Shown here: one piece after another, positions 25,013 to 36,495 of the stretch
Layout of the letters: each line of letters starts with the position of its first letter
How positions within the stretch are numbered: position 1 is the stretch's first letter
Assembly: GCA_029204225.1 (NCBI GenBank)
Contig: CM055095.1
Location: 38,930,141-38,994,140 of the forward strand
Direction: 5' to 3'
Length of the DNA stretch: 64,000 nucleotides
DNA from: Diphasiastrum complanatum
Lineage: Eukaryota; Streptophyta; Lycopodiopsida; Lycopodiales; Lycopodiaceae
The notes under the pieces: model-generated
Told to the model about the DNA's origin: nothing
Database searches by the model: none
Seen by the model: only the letters and a program-made list of their open reading frames with translations
Program-made: the position numbers and the translations under genes

Positions 25013-25724
25013 CATCTAAAAGCTTTTATTTGCCCACTTATCTATACATGACACCATATACCTTCAAAAAAAATGTAATTTTTGGCATAAATGATGGCTT
25101 CTGAAAAACTGTCATAAAAAGCAGCATAAATGATGGTTTTCTAGGCCATTATTTATTTCATTTTCTGCATGAATTTATATTTAGGTCTATGTCTCACACA
25201 TACTTATCATAATAGGTAGTAATCCATCCATTCATGTGTGTATTTATCTACTTGGGATATACATGGGATATTAGACCTATCGCTATGTTATATATTGTCG
25301 GATTCAACACTAATAGATATCATCGACGTGTATCAAACAATATATGACACACTTATATCAATTTAAGGGCATGTTATACTATTATATCCATCTAACTACA
25401 TTTATTTGTCCACTTATCTACCCATTAAGCCATAAAATTTAAAAAAACGTTATTTTTGTCATAAATGATGGCTTTTCAAAAACTGTCATATAAACCAGAT
25501 TAAATGACAATTTTTCTAGGCCATCGTTTAATCCATTTTTTGCATGAATTGATATATAAGTCTATCTATCACATATATTTTTCATAATAGGTAGTAATCC
25601 ATCCATTCATGTGTAAATTTACTTACTTGGCTTATATAAGCATGGGATATTATACCTATCGACGTGATCTATATTGTTGGTTCAACACTAATACATATCA
25701 TCGACGTGTATGAACGGTGCCAAA
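25013..25724. repeat. Direct dimer of ~375-bp units with AAATGATGG hairpins
   Basis: Two similar units follow each other. 'CCACTTATCTA' recurs at about 25033 and 25411, and both units contain CATAAATGATGGCTT..., 'AATAGGTAGTAATCCATCCA' and 'ATCATCGACGTGTAT'. The AAATGA...GTCAT words resemble the 86-bp array at 14010 and the hairpin near 49704, which suggests subterminal repeats of one CACTA-like group. No transposase is adjacent. Confidence 0.7.
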
Positions 25725-26879
25725 TGTTGACTGGTTCTTCTTGTTTGTCTATTAGTTCTGCTTGTTTGTTTCTTGTTATAGCTTATGCTACCTCCATTCT
25801 GGTTGTTAGTTGGGCATGTTCTTGGTCATTTCTATTTGGTTCAATGCCCAGATCAGGCAGCAGATTCTCGGGGTTATAGTATGGTCCAACCTATCACGAA
25901 TACTCGGATTTTGAACACTCTTGAACTCTTGAAATCACTTGCAATCATTCTACCATGCAAGCACACCAAGAATGCCCAAAAATAGCTCTTTTTGAAACAC
26001 AGTTGGGCATTACTATGGCACTTTAAAACATAATGCTAGAACGGATCATTGCAAAATGGAAACTAAACTACTTGCAAGATCAGAAAACTAGCCTAGCATG
26101 CCACATTCATAAAAAAACAGAAAATTAATTCCTACAAGCATTCAACAATCAAGAAGCTCCATCTTCTTGATTCTTGAATTTTCCAAGAAACTCAAGAAAC
26201 CAAAATGTAAATGAATTTGCAAGATCTATACCACATTATTGGCTACAAATTTCTTGGATGCTTGCAACCTACATTAATCCACAAGAAAACATGAAATCTA
26301 ATCCACAACTAGGAAAGCAAGAAAACTAATCCACTCTAGATCCACAACCACACACAATATGAATGGAAGGACATGATCATAGGGGCATCACTTAAGAAAA
26401 CCATCATGATCAACGAGCTTAGTGTAGCATCAAACTCATGGGAAATCTTCTTATTAGGCATGGATACAATGCAAAAAGCTCCTCTTCACAGAGAGGGAGT
26501 CTCTTAAATAATCAAGAGAGCTCCTTAGGTGGCATCCTAGTCGAATTTTCACATTTCACAAATTACAAGTGGAAAATTGCTCCACTAGAGGTCACCATCA
26601 AAAGGTGGCTCACTCTACTTTCTTAAAGAGGGGTCTACTTGCATTTATTGCATTCGCCTAGAAATACTAGTTCCTACATGGTCATTCCATCTTCCGGGAT
26701 TCACCATGAGGCTTACACAGTTCTTACTTGTCATTACTAACTAGTATTCCTCGGCTCTCATACTCGGCTCTCAGTCATTGTTGGTCTCGTCTTCTCAGAG
26801 ACCTCCTCGGTCTAAGGTGAGAGGTGCTCTTGAGTTGCTCTGTCTGAGTATCTTGGGGATTCGTCAGAATCAGCCAACA
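25725..26879 (-). mobile_element. S-family LTR without matching flanks
   Basis: It starts TGTTGACTGG and ends CAGCCAACA like the solo LTR at 15630-16752, in the same orientation, and is about 1155 bp. The flanks are ccaaa on the left and tttac on the right, so there is no target duplication. The left neighbour is CACTA-like repeat and the right neighbour is copia protease. This is compatible with recombination between two elements or loss of one flank. Confidence 0.8.
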
Positions 26880-27226
26880 TTTACTTCTTTGGTCACTTAT
26901 GATGGAGCCAAGAAAGTGATACACATGGCCAATGGTGGTAAGTGTATGACTGAAGGTATTGGTTCAATTCCTAGTTGTCTTTATACTAATAGGAAAGCAA
27001 TATTTGATGGTGTTCTTTACATTCCTTCACTTTCAAAGAATTTGCTAAGTGTTGGTCAAATGATAGAGAAAGGATACATGGTAAAGTTTGGTGGTGATGC
27101 TTGTTTCATTACAAAGGAAGCAATCTTGGTTTCTAGGGGCAATAGACAAGGTAGACTTTTCAAGCTTGATGCTTTTGTTATGGCTAACAAGCAAGATGGA
27201 ATGGAAAAGGAGATTGGTCTCAACTT
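26880..27226 (+). pseudogene. Copia-A-family protease-end fragment
   Basis: The + strand reads TYDGAKKVIHMANGGKC, then NLLSVGQMIEKGYMVKFGGD, then RQGRLFKLDAFVMANK. These match the region after the protease active site of Copia-A and Copia-B. The WWIDSGA active-site segment itself is missing. Beyond MANK the sequence departs from every copia copy in the window. The open frame upstream of 26880 belongs to the S LTR. Confidence 0.82.
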
Positions 27227-28310
27227 CCCAAGGTTACCTTTGAGCATCAATAAGATTGGTGGATCATTATGTTAAGTTTAACAAGCTTTCTTATGGTAGA
27301 TCTAGGTCAAGATCTAATATGTTTCTTGGAGATGTTCACCTTTGTGCTAACTTGGCTAGTTATGAGGATAATGATGTTTCTTCAGTGGTTCTTCATGGCA
27401 AGTGCAAGCATGCAAAAGGTAAAAAAAGAGCTAACTTCATCAATGGAGGTAGAGAAGGTTCTTCCTTGAAAAAGATTGTCGCTAATGATTTCTTTGATCA
27501 TATGGAAACTCACACATTTTGGAGAATCTTCTTGTGTAGATGATGCTATGCAAGTGGATATTGGTTCTCATGGTTTTCATGCTGGAAAAGCAACTAATGT
27601 ATCTGGAAAAGAGGTCTTAGTCAATGAATTTGATGGTGAAGTGGAAGATCAAGAGGTTGGTCTCAAAGGGCTTCAACAACACAAAAGGAAAGGTGGCAAT
27701 TTGGAACCAGTCAAGAGCATCAAAGGAGGGTCATTTGGCAAAGATGTTTTGGATCTATTTTTGAAGGAGTCTTTAAACTCAAGTAAGGTCAAAATAACAG
27801 AAATAAAGTGTTTTTCAAGTTTACTTTACTTGTTCTAACTCATGTTTGAGCAATTTCACATAGATATGTACAAATTGTCAAGATATGGCAAAACCAGCTA
27901 ATTGGTGAGCATCATTTTGATGTTGGAGTTGTACTATCATTATTGGCTGGTTTTGTTGATGGAAATGAAGCTATTGGAGGTTCATTATGTCACTCATTCA
28001 TGGCCAAGTCATCAAGTGTTCATGATATCTTGTGGCAAGATGGCAATGGAGGCTCATTCATGGAGTTTTATGGTGGAGACATATCAAGAAAGGACAAAGT
28101 TGGAGGAGAGAAGAAAGCAAATGGTCATCACTCACACTTATTGTGTGGTTGCTGTAATTTTCCAGAGAGTTCAAATTTTGAAACATGGAGGAATCATTTC
28201 ATTTACATTCTATTTGGTTCTTCATGTCTAGTCACATCTTGACATGTAAAATTGATGTAAGAGATAGTGAAGCATCCAAAGTGGACACTGTTCTCTATAT
28301 CAGTTATGGA
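27227..28310 (+). other. Non-retroviral coding-like module inside a copia derivative (copy 1)
   Basis: Between copia protease and the copia RNase H tail lies about 1.1 kb that replaces integrase, RT and most of RNase H. Its frames (27256-27543, 27476-27838, 27943-28242) are hydrophilic, Lys/Gly/Asp-rich and lack retroviral motifs. Two stretches recur elsewhere: GSFMEFYGG near 28050 matches GSFMVSFG in the minus strand near 48310, and CKIDVRDSEASKVDT at 28245-28289 matches CKVDVRNSETSNMDT near 48080 and MRISEASKVDT near 42160. It is frameshifted here. I do not recognise the protein. Possible origins are a captured host gene or a family-specific extra ORF. Confidence 0.6.
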
Positions 28311-28410
28311 TGCTAATCTAAAGCTTTGGGAAAGGAGTTGTTTATGAAGCATAGGACATCACTTGGAGTGTTACCAAAGTCTATGCTAAAAATAGTTGAA
28401 GAGGGAGTGT
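28311..28410 (+). pseudogene. Copia-A-family RNase H tail and polypurine tract
   Basis: The + strand encodes LGKELFMKHRTSLGVL, then KSMLKIVEEGV, the same C-terminus as Copia-A and Copia-B. The purine tract GAAGAGGGAG follows and the stop codon is formed with the first LTR bases. It marks the 3' end of the element whose LTR is 28408-29057. Confidence 0.85.
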
Positions 28411-29057
28411 GAGAGATTTCAACTAGTTTAGTCAAATTTGCTACATTTGTTTATATGGCAATCGAGGCCAATTTCATATTAGACTTAGAGTTTGAATTTT
28501 CAAAGTTATATTAGTCTAAAAGCATTTGAATAAACACTTTTGAAAAGTGTGGGAAAGTGTAGAACACAAGTTTTGGAGAGATTCAATTTGAGTAGTAGAG
28601 ACATTGAATCTAGTCACAATAATAGTAGGGTTTTTCATTATGGAGGGAAACCAAAGTTTGAACTTAGGTTTGGACCTGCTATGAAAGGATGTAACTCGTG
28701 GGAAGAGGAGTCTTTTCTCTCTCTCTTTTATCTCATTCATGCTTATACATGGTTCTCTTGGGTTCTACTATCCATTGGTGCACTATACTTGTGATATCTT
28801 GCAATTTTGTGTGTAGAATGTTTATTGAATGCTATTTTTAGATCCACACGTGTGAGATATAGTAGCTTACTGTTTTTGTATGAAAAAAAAATTATTTTAT
28901 TTTTTGACTCATGTTTGATCAAGATCTATTAGAGTTTGCATCTCATTAATAGTGCAGATGTTGGTTTTTCTACATTGGCAAGATTGGTGAGTTGTTGTCT
29001 TTCTAACCCAAGATCATTTTGTAAATTTAGATCTTAATTGATCTGAAATCTTTCACA
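28408..29057 (+). repeat. Copia-A-family 3' LTR (650 bp)
   Basis: It starts TGTGAGAGATTTC, ends GAAATCTTTCACA, and has the same 650-bp length as the Copia-A LTRs but clear divergence. It contains CACACGTGTG at 28845-28854. No 5' LTR partner was found to the left. Confidence 0.85.
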
Positions 29058-29588
29058 CTCAATGGTGGGTAAAAGAGAGAAAAGATAGAAAAGAAAGGAG
29101 GACAAAGAAGGTTGGAGTTAGCAGAAGTTAGCTAGCTAGAGAGCAGAGCGGAGCTAGTGAGTTGATGGTAGTTGAGTGGGAGTTGATGATGAGCAATGTG
29201 TGAATGTGTAGAAACCAAACAATCTAGTGATTAGACAACGGAACAGGATCAGGCAATTTAGATAAGGATAGCCGATTCGATATGTTGATGATCAGACTAG
29301 TGATTGGAAGAGTTGTTGAATGCATGCGCATCTGATCCACAGATTTTTGTAGGAAGCTATTGTCATTGGAATGAGAACCCTTGTAATACTTCTTATCAAT
29401 TCTGCCTACTGTTTGCTGCATATAGTTGTGTTGAGTACTTGTGATATTTTCTTGTTAATCAATATGAATTGTGAATGAGAGTGAGAGTCTATCTGCCACA
29501 TAAGTATGAGATTATAGATCTGTAGTTTGTGAATAGTGAACTGGTAAGAAACACGATGAGTGAGTAGACCTTATCTGAGTTAACCGAA
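29058..29588 (+). other. Probable gypsy leader, no gene recognised
   Basis: Purine-rich sequence (GAGAAAAGATAGAAAAG) followed by AT-rich DNA that leads directly into the gypsy Gag start at 29589. It may be LTR or leader of that element, but no LTR boundary or primer-binding site could be set. Confidence 0.35.
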
Positions 29589-30770
29589 ATGACAGGCCGG
29601 AGTTGTGATGCTGAATGCTTAGAATTTCCAAAGTTTGACGGTACTTCGGACCCTCAAAGATTTTTGCAAATCTTTGAGAATGTATGTGATGTGTATGGTG
29701 AAACATCACCCGAAACTATGGTCCAACTGTTTTCGATGACCATGATCGCTAAAACACGTGATTGGTTTTTCAACCTTGATTGTGACAAAAAGATAGACTG
29801 GTCAATTTAAAAAGAGTCCTTTATCAAGCGTTTAAAGCCCTTTCACTTGGTAGAGAGCCCTTTTGTCAAATTGAGTAACATCAAAATGACAAAAGACGAA
29901 CATGTATGAGACTATATCGAGCGTTTCAAATGACTCAAAAGTCAAGTACAAGAACAACCCTCCGAACAGATGCTCATCATCTAGTTCTTAGTCGGCCTTC
30001 CAAGATGGATTAGACGTGAGCTTAAATCCAATGATGAATACACGAGTCTAAAGTTAGCTATGTATGATGCCATCAAGGAAGAAGACGAAGGATCAGATAT
30101 TGACGAATCCAAGGAAAGGCGCGCACCACATGCTCCTATCCATAAGACAAAGCCGATCGAGAACACCTGAGATCAACTTTGGAAATTTCAGTTGGAGTTG
30201 CCTAGTAAGCAACATCAACTGCAGATGTTGAAACTCACCAATGAGTTTCAAGCTACCCTGAAGTCTATCCAAAGCAATATGCCTGGTCAGCCAAACCCTG
30301 GACATGTACCTTATAGACGAAAAATAATATGGTGCCCACACTGTCGGGCTACGCATCCTGTTGATGCTTGTCCTTCATATTGACCTATCCAAGCGCATAC
30401 AGTCCAACAATATGAATAACACCCATCATAGTCTGGACATGCCTTGCCTTATTGACTATCCATCAGAAAGTCCAGAACCACTAGCCATACAAGATGGCTA
30501 CGCTGTTATACAAGGGCCATTGCACACCAGATGTTTCATCTGTGGTAAAACTGGCCACTTCATGGTTGATTGTCCAGTCAAGACCAAGTACCATGCTAAG
30601 TGTCCTGACTGTATCAGATACACAGTTTCAAAGACTTCCCAAAACAACCGACCAAGATCCTACCTGCCCTGCCTGTCAGGATCCTCATGACAACACAACA
30701 CGAGCACCATAGCAACCCACCAGTTAAACCTGCTGCCCAACCGAGACGTTTCTTGCAAACTTCTACAACA
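29589..30770 (+). pseudogene. Ty3/gypsy Gag with several zinc-knuckle-like motifs
   Basis: The frame starts MTGRSCDAECLEFPKFDG and continues into DPQRFLQIFENVCD and ETMVQLFSMTM, a retrotransposon Gag signature. Downstream are IKRLKPFHL, RFK, a mostly conserved capsid region, and zinc-binding motifs: WCPHCRATHPVDACP near 30333, CFICGKTGHFMVDCP near 30535, then CPDC and CPACQDPHD. At least six stops interrupt it. Most are TGA or TAG where CGA or CAG would fit, the pattern left by cytosine deamination. No protease follows. Confidence 0.78.
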
Positions 30771-32400
30771 CCGCACAATACGCCAGTGCCATAATGCAAA
30801 AAGACAATCTAAAATGAGTCCTTGTCGAAAGAAAGTGAAACCGATATTTCGTCATCTGCTACAATGTCCAAGAGCAACCTCCATAGGGAATTGACAGTTT
30901 TCCTCCTCTTTTGCAACTCAAATCTATTTGTCTTTCCATAAGCTGATAAGATTTCCAATGTGCCAATACACAATATTTCTCAGATTCAAAAATTTAGATA
31001 GAAATTCGGTTCTGAATCTCTTGTTCAAAGATGTCTTTAGGACATAGTACCTCAACCATACTTGCATCTCAAACTATATCTTACAACATCTGTTATCAAT
31101 GATGGTAGATTTTTGTGTCACCAACCCTGTCTTGTTTTGATAAGGGCATGTCAGAGTAAGTCACATTACTCTAAAAAACAAAAGAAATATTGCAACTATC
31201 AAGGTACATTATCAATGTTGATGAATGCAAGTTTTGTTCGACAAGTGCTATACAGTTCTCACTCTTTGTCATGTTTGTTTATTTCCTTGTTTCTCTTCAC
31301 CTATTTTGTGTGATTGATTTTTGCATGAGAAATAGCTATTGCACAAGAGTCTTCTGTAGAGCATCTCTAGAACACATTTTCATTTATCTATCCATCTTCA
31401 GATTATCTTGCACAACAGTTTAGGATTTTTGAGACATATGAGAAATCCATGTCAAATCGGAGTTGATTCCTGCATCTCATTGCCATATTCATCTTCAAGT
31501 CAACTACAACAAGATCGAAACAAATTTAGTTAAAATTTGTTCAAACTTTAGTATAATCACATGTTCAACAAGTTTCACCTACGTGTTCCACACGCAGATC
31601 CAACCTTGAACATGACCAGTTACTAGCAACAACATCCCCACCAATAGATTTTTTTTTTTTTGGGGGGGGGAGAGAGTGGATCTGCTTGGATCCATTGAAG
31701 CAGTTACGCTGCCAGCAACAAAATCAACAAAGGAGCTGCAGAAAAAAGAAAGATGAAGGAAACATGAACCTGCAAATAAAGTGAGTTCCTCACCTAGCAA
31801 GTGGTGGTCAAAGCTCGACAATGAAAGGGTCCAAGGCTGCAGCTGTAGAACTATCAGTTTCTTCATCCTTTCACCAAGCCTTCATCATGTTTCCTTATCG
31901 TTATCGAACTTTCTATCGAAATCTGTTCCTACCACCAGTTTTTGATGAATCCATCCCCTTGAGACTGATAACCAAAGTTGGTGCAACCTGCAGATCAACT
32001 GAGAGAAGAACCACAGAAACACCCAGAGGCAAATAGAGGATGCAGACCTCCCAGGAATTAGAATCTGCCAAGAAACCAAAGATAAAACCGTCAATAGCAG
32101 AGTGACTAAACAAAGAGACACATGGAAAGCACTCGAGCATGCAAGTTGTGAAGCTGCTAAGAACTCTCCAAATTTTGAGAATGTCAACCCATTACAGCAA
32201 TAAGACATTCTAAATCCAATTGCAACAATTTGTGAAAAACAGTTTTGATAAAGACTGGTGACAATAAGCACTTGGTTTTATGTAAGAAAATGAGGATCTA
32301 CGCTTTTCCAAGTGATGATCGAAGACACCAATGCGAAAGCGGAGCGACATCATCCAATATGAGTTGTAGTGGATCCTGCAACACATTAGGGGTGGGATGA
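30771..32400. other. Unassigned sequence with T/G homopolymer run
   Basis: No domain was recognised on either strand. A run of T followed by G sits near 31651-31670. The minus-strand frame 31885-32271 is hydrophobic but lacks family features and overlaps other short frames. The right end abuts an S LTR at 32401. Confidence 0.35.
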
Positions 32401-32533
32401 TGTTGGCTGATTCTATCAAATCCCCAAGATACTCGGACAGAGCAACTCAAGAGCACCTCTCACCTTAGACCGAGGAGGTCTCTGAGAAGACGAGACTAAT
32501 GAAGAATGAGAGCCGAGTATGAGAGCCGAGGAA
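32401..32533 (+). mobile_element. S LTR (S1), left part, split by Copia-B
   Basis: Begins TGTTGGCTGATTC and matches the first 130 bp of the S family read in the + direction, up to GAGAGCCGAGGAA. It resumes at 37592 after Copia-B. Confidence 0.85.
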
Positions 32534-33186
32534 TGTGAAAAATTGTCAACTAGTAGTATTTTCCTAACTTGAGATTTTGTAGGCCTATGGCCAAATAAAA
32601 GTTAGAGATAGGTTCATACATGTATGTAGAGGCCCAAAGTATGTGTACACTACTTTTGAGGTCACATTAATTAGAGGAGGTCGAGTGTGGAGCTCTTCTA
32701 TTGGCTCATAATTTGGTGCATTCCTATTTGACCAAATTTCTAGGTAGATGGGTGAATCCTATTGGACCCCAATTTTAGCCTATCATAAGACAAGTGGCCA
32801 AGAGGCACTATGGCTGCTATAAATAGCCATCTCCACGAGTATGTACACATCTCATTTTCATTCTATTGAATGAATGTTATGCTCTTTGAAGATCCATCTT
32901 CTTCTCTCTCACTTTTTTGTTCATATCTTGCATTCTAGCCACTAGAATTGTGATTTCTTTGTTGCTATGGCTTCACACGTGTGAAATGCAGGTTGTAGGC
33001 TCTGAAGTACGGACAGGGACAGCAAGTTTCTGTTTGTGGAAGCTTATGATCAGATTTTGATGTTTAGTTGATGTTTAGTATGCTTAACATCACAATTTCT
33101 ATCATTTTTTCAATCTAGATGTGCATAACTTCCATGGCCAAGATCTTTATGAAACTTTAGCATCTTTTGGATCTGAGTTTTTCACA
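32534..33186 (+). repeat. Copia-B 5' LTR (653 bp)
   Basis: Contains CTATAAATAG near 32818, a strong TATA-box candidate, and the 14-bp palindrome TTCACACGTGTGAA at 32972-32985 downstream of it, so the palindrome probably lies in transcribed R/U5 sequence. It ends GTTTTTCACA next to the primer-binding site. Confidence 0.94.
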
Positions 33187-33198
33187 TGGTATCAGAGC
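33187..33198 (+). promoter_or_regulatory. Copia-B primer-binding site
   Basis: TGGTATCAGAGC, directly after the 5' LTR with no spacer. It is followed by about 600 bp of leader before the Gag ATG at 33796. Confidence 0.93.
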
Positions 33199-33795
33199 AT
33201 TAGGCGGCCAAATGTGCAGGTTTTGCCAGATTTAGAAGAGATTTGTGGGCGAGTTTGCTTTTGTAGCATTCCAATCAAGTTTCTAGCTAAAAATCTTGTT
33301 GATTTATGTGTAGAAATTGGATCTTTGTGATCAAAACATCATTTGTATGCATTTCAATTGAAGTAGGGCGAATTCCCTCTGTACTTATCAGAATAAGGAG
33401 ACAAAATTTGTTTTGGAAAGAGGGAGATGCAAGATCCAACAAGATCCTATTAGTTTTCCATTCTAGCATATAGTTTTTTGATTCAATTTCTTGCTTCTTC
33501 ATGTCAAAAACTTCAAAATTGATGTAACCCTCTGATTTTCAGTTTGCTGAATGATTCAAGAGTGTATTTCAATCTTAGGAGTGAGGGAAAAGCAAGTATA
33601 TTGAGGTTTGGTCTTGGTTTGATCAAGAAATCATAAAACTAGTGGCTAAAATTGAGGAAAAAGTGAGGAAAAGAGAGAAAAAGTAAGGTTTTAGGTTCCA
33701 AATCTTTGTGATTTCTTCTTGTGTTTCATTTGTTGATTCAAGAGAGTGCTTAGTGCATTGGAACAGGTCAAAGATCAGAGATCAATCATTGCAAC

Positions 33796-36495
33796 ATGGC
33801 TACAAATGGAGGCTACATGTTGGAAAGCAATGATAGGCTTACCTCCCTCAACTATTCTACTTGGAAAGTAAGGATGGAGTCTTTGCTTGAGATGAATGAG
33901 TTGATGGATATTGTTGTAGGTGTGGAGGAGAGACCTTTGGCACCTCAAGAACAATTGAGGTATGACAAGAGGGCAAAGAAAGCCCTTCACATGATCAAGA
34001 TGAATGTGACAAATGAGCTTATCAAAGAGGTTGGTAAGTGCACATCATCTAGTGAAGCTTGGGAAGCCTTGAAGAAGGTTTATGAATCCAAGTCTACTTC
34101 TAGAGTGTTGACTTTAAGAAGGCAAATCTTTTCTTGTATGCAAAAGAAGAGTGAGAGTGGACATGCTTTTGTTTTGAGAGTTAAAGCATTGAATGATGAG
34201 TTAGCATGCATTAATGATGGCATAAATAATGAGGAGCTTGTTCAAGTGATTCTCAATGGCTTGTTGGATGATCATGCTAATCTTGTTCAAAGTTATGCTA
34301 TCCAAAAATGTTTACCAAGTGTTGGAGACTTGCAAGAGGTCTTGTTGGCTGAAGAATTCAGGTTGCAAGCAAGAGTGGGAGCATCTTCTACATCTCAAGG
34401 AGGAGAAGAGGAGGCAATGTTCTCTAAAGGCAAGTTCAAGGGCAAAGGTAAAAGCAATTGGTCTAAAGGGCAAGACCAAGGTGAGCACTCTACTTTTGGC
34501 AAAAAGAAGGATAGATCTAAGCTAAAATGTTTCTATTGTGGAGTCAAAGGGCATTTTGCTAGTGATTGTTTCAAGAAAAAGAGGGATCAAGGGGAAAAGC
34601 AAACCAATCTAACTATTGATGAGGGTGGGGATGAGCTTCTTTCAAATGATGCTTTTGTTATGTCATCTTGCTTGTTGGCTAATCATGGAGACATTGATCC
34701 TTGGTGGATTGATAGTGGAGCCACTTCTCATATGACATATCATAAAGAGTATTTTTCATCTTTAATGGCATTTGATGGTGATAGGAAGGTAATCTATACC
34801 GCAAATGATGGTGAGTGTACAATCAAGGGGATTGGCACAATTCCTATTTCACTTTCTACAAATAGGAATATAGAATTGAAAGATGTTTTGCTCATTCCAT
34901 CCATTACCAAGAACTTACTTAGTGTAAGCCAAATGCTTGACAAAGGATTCAAAGTTGAGTTTGATGGTGATGCTTGCTTGATCAAAAAGGGGTGTAGTAT
35001 CATTGCAAAAGGGAAAAGGCAAGGGAAATTGTTCAAGCTTGATGCATGTGTTGTTGCTAACCAAGTTGGATGCATGGCAAATGAACAAATGTCAATTCAA
35101 GAGGTATGGCATAAAAGGATGGGACATCTCAACTACAAGGCCTTGGAGGAAATAGCCAAAAAGGAGGTAGTAAGGGGACTTCCCAAGTCTCTTACTTGCT
35201 TGAATCATGTTTGTGAAGAATGTGCTTTGTCTAAATCACATAGATTGCCATATACTAGATCTATATCTAGATCTAAGATGCCTTTTTCTCTCTTGCATTC
35301 GGATATTCATGGTGTTACTACAATTAGCAATGGAGGTGCTAAGATGTATGTAACTTTCATTGATGATTTTAGTAGATTTTGTTGGGTTTATCTACTAAAG
35401 AGCAAGGATGAGGTGTTTGATGTGTTTGTCAAGTTCAAAGTTGCTATTGAGACTCAATTTACAACCAAAATCAAATGCTTGAGGAGCGACAATGGTGGTG
35501 AATACATTTCTAACAAATTCAAAGCCTTTTGTGATGAGCATGGGATCAAGAGGGAGTACACATGTCCAAGAACACCACAACAAAATGGAGTGGCCGAGAG
35601 GAAGAATAGAACCTTGTGTGAGAGTGCAAAGGCAATGAGATTGAATGCTAATCTTCCTAAACCTTTTTGGAGTGATGCTTTGTTGTGTGCAAATTTCCTA
35701 TGCAATAGATGGCCAAGTGTTGTATTGGAAGGAAAAACCCCTTTTGAAGCTTTGTTTGGTATGAAGCCTAATGTCAAGTTTCTAAGAACTTTTGGATGCA
35801 TTTGCTACTTCAACATTACTCTTGATGATAGAACTAAGGAGGATCCATCTTCAAGAAAGGGCATTTTTGTTGGTTATAGTGAAGTAAGCAAAGCATATAG
35901 GATTTATGTTCCTTCAATCAAGAAAGTGTTCACAAGTAGGGATGTCATTTTTGATGAAAGTAACATTCCAAAAGTTGTTTCAAGTGATGATGGTGTTGTT
36001 GCAACTAATGTGCTTGATGACAATGGAGTTGATGACACATTGGATGTGGATGATGAAGAAGCCTCTTCAAGTCAAATTCCAAGGAGAACTCCAAGGCATA
36101 AAGTGAAACCCTCAAGGCTCACTTATGATGGCAAAGGTAAGCAAGTGGTGGATGGATCCAACTATGCTTTCCTAACTTCTTTTGATGTACCTTCATGTGT
36201 AGATGAAGCAAGGCAAAAAGAGGAATGGATCCAAGCAATGGATCTTGAGTTTGAAGCACTTATGAAGAACAACACATGGAGATTGGTGGAGCTTCCAAAG
36301 GGCAAAAGTGCAATTGGATGCAAATGGATCTTCAAGGTAAAGACAAATCAAGATGGATCTATCAACAAGTTGAAGGCAAGGTTGGTGGCTAAAGGTTATG
36401 CTCAAGAGCATGGCATTGACTATGAGGAAACCTTTGCACCCGTGGCAAAGATGATTCAGATTTTGCAGGAGACCTTATGGATAGAAAATCCATAA
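33796..36495 (+). CDS. Copia-B Gag-protease-integrase polyprotein, truncated in RT
   Basis: 899 codons, starting at ATG 33796 (MATNGG; sister copies also start MAT/MAS). Domains: UBN2-type Gag (residues ~1-190), CCHC knuckle CFYCGVKGHFASDC (~residue 245), protease WWIDSGATSHMT (~303), GAG-pre-integrase VWHKRMGHLNYK, integrase with FIDDFSRF, LRSDNGGEY and NGVAERKNR carrying the D, D and E residues, the linker, and the RT start GCKWIFKVKTNQ to TFAPVAKM. After 36450 it runs into RNase H DNA in the wrong frame and stops after 15 codons. Gag, protease and integrase look intact, so the element could in principle make these proteins, but it has no RT active site. Confidence 0.92.
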   Translation: MATNGGYMLESNDRLTSLNYSTWKVRMESLLEMNELMDIVVGVEERPLAPQEQLRYDKRAKKALHMIKMNVTNELIKEVGKCTSSSEAWEALKKVYESKSTSRVLTLRRQIFSCMQKKSESGHAFVLRVKALNDELACINDGINNEELVQVILNGLLDDHANLVQSYAIQKCLPSVGDLQEVLLAEEFRLQARVGASSTSQGGEEEAMFSKGKFKGKGKSNWSKGQDQGEHSTFGKKKDRSKLKCFYCGVKGHFASDCFKKKRDQGEKQTNLTIDEGGDELLSNDAFVMSSCLLANHGDIDPWWIDSGATSHMTYHKEYFSSLMAFDGDRKVIYTANDGECTIKGIGTIPISLSTNRNIELKDVLLIPSITKNLLSVSQMLDKGFKVEFDGDACLIKKGCSIIAKGKRQGKLFKLDACVVANQVGCMANEQMSIQEVWHKRMGHLNYKALEEIAKKEVVRGLPKSLTCLNHVCEECALSKSHRLPYTRSISRSKMPFSLLHSDIHGVTTISNGGAKMYVTFIDDFSRFCWVYLLKSKDEVFDVFVKFKVAIETQFTTKIKCLRSDNGGEYISNKFKAFCDEHGIKREYTCPRTPQQNGVAERKNRTLCESAKAMRLNANLPKPFWSDALLCANFLCNRWPSVVLEGKTPFEALFGMKPNVKFLRTFGCICYFNITLDDRTKEDPSSRKGIFVGYSEVSKAYRIYVPSIKKVFTSRDVIFDESNIPKVVSSDDGVVATNVLDDNGVDDTLDVDDEEASSSQIPRRTPRHKVKPSRLTYDGKGKQVVDGSNYAFLTSFDVPSCVDEARQKEEWIQAMDLEFEALMKNNTWRLVELPKGKSAIGCKWIFKVKTNQDGSINKLKARLVAKGYAQEHGIDYEETFAPVAKMIQILQETLWIENP

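Noticed and set aside
31885-32271. Hydrophobic 128-codon minus-strand ORF as a membrane protein gene
   Set aside because: It overlaps equally long frames, has no family motif and lies in decayed repeat sequence; the hydrophobicity follows from base composition.
34256-34525. Second protein encoded in an alternative frame of Copia-B Gag
   Set aside because: It is a shadow frame of a conserved coding region, with no independent conservation in Copia-A.
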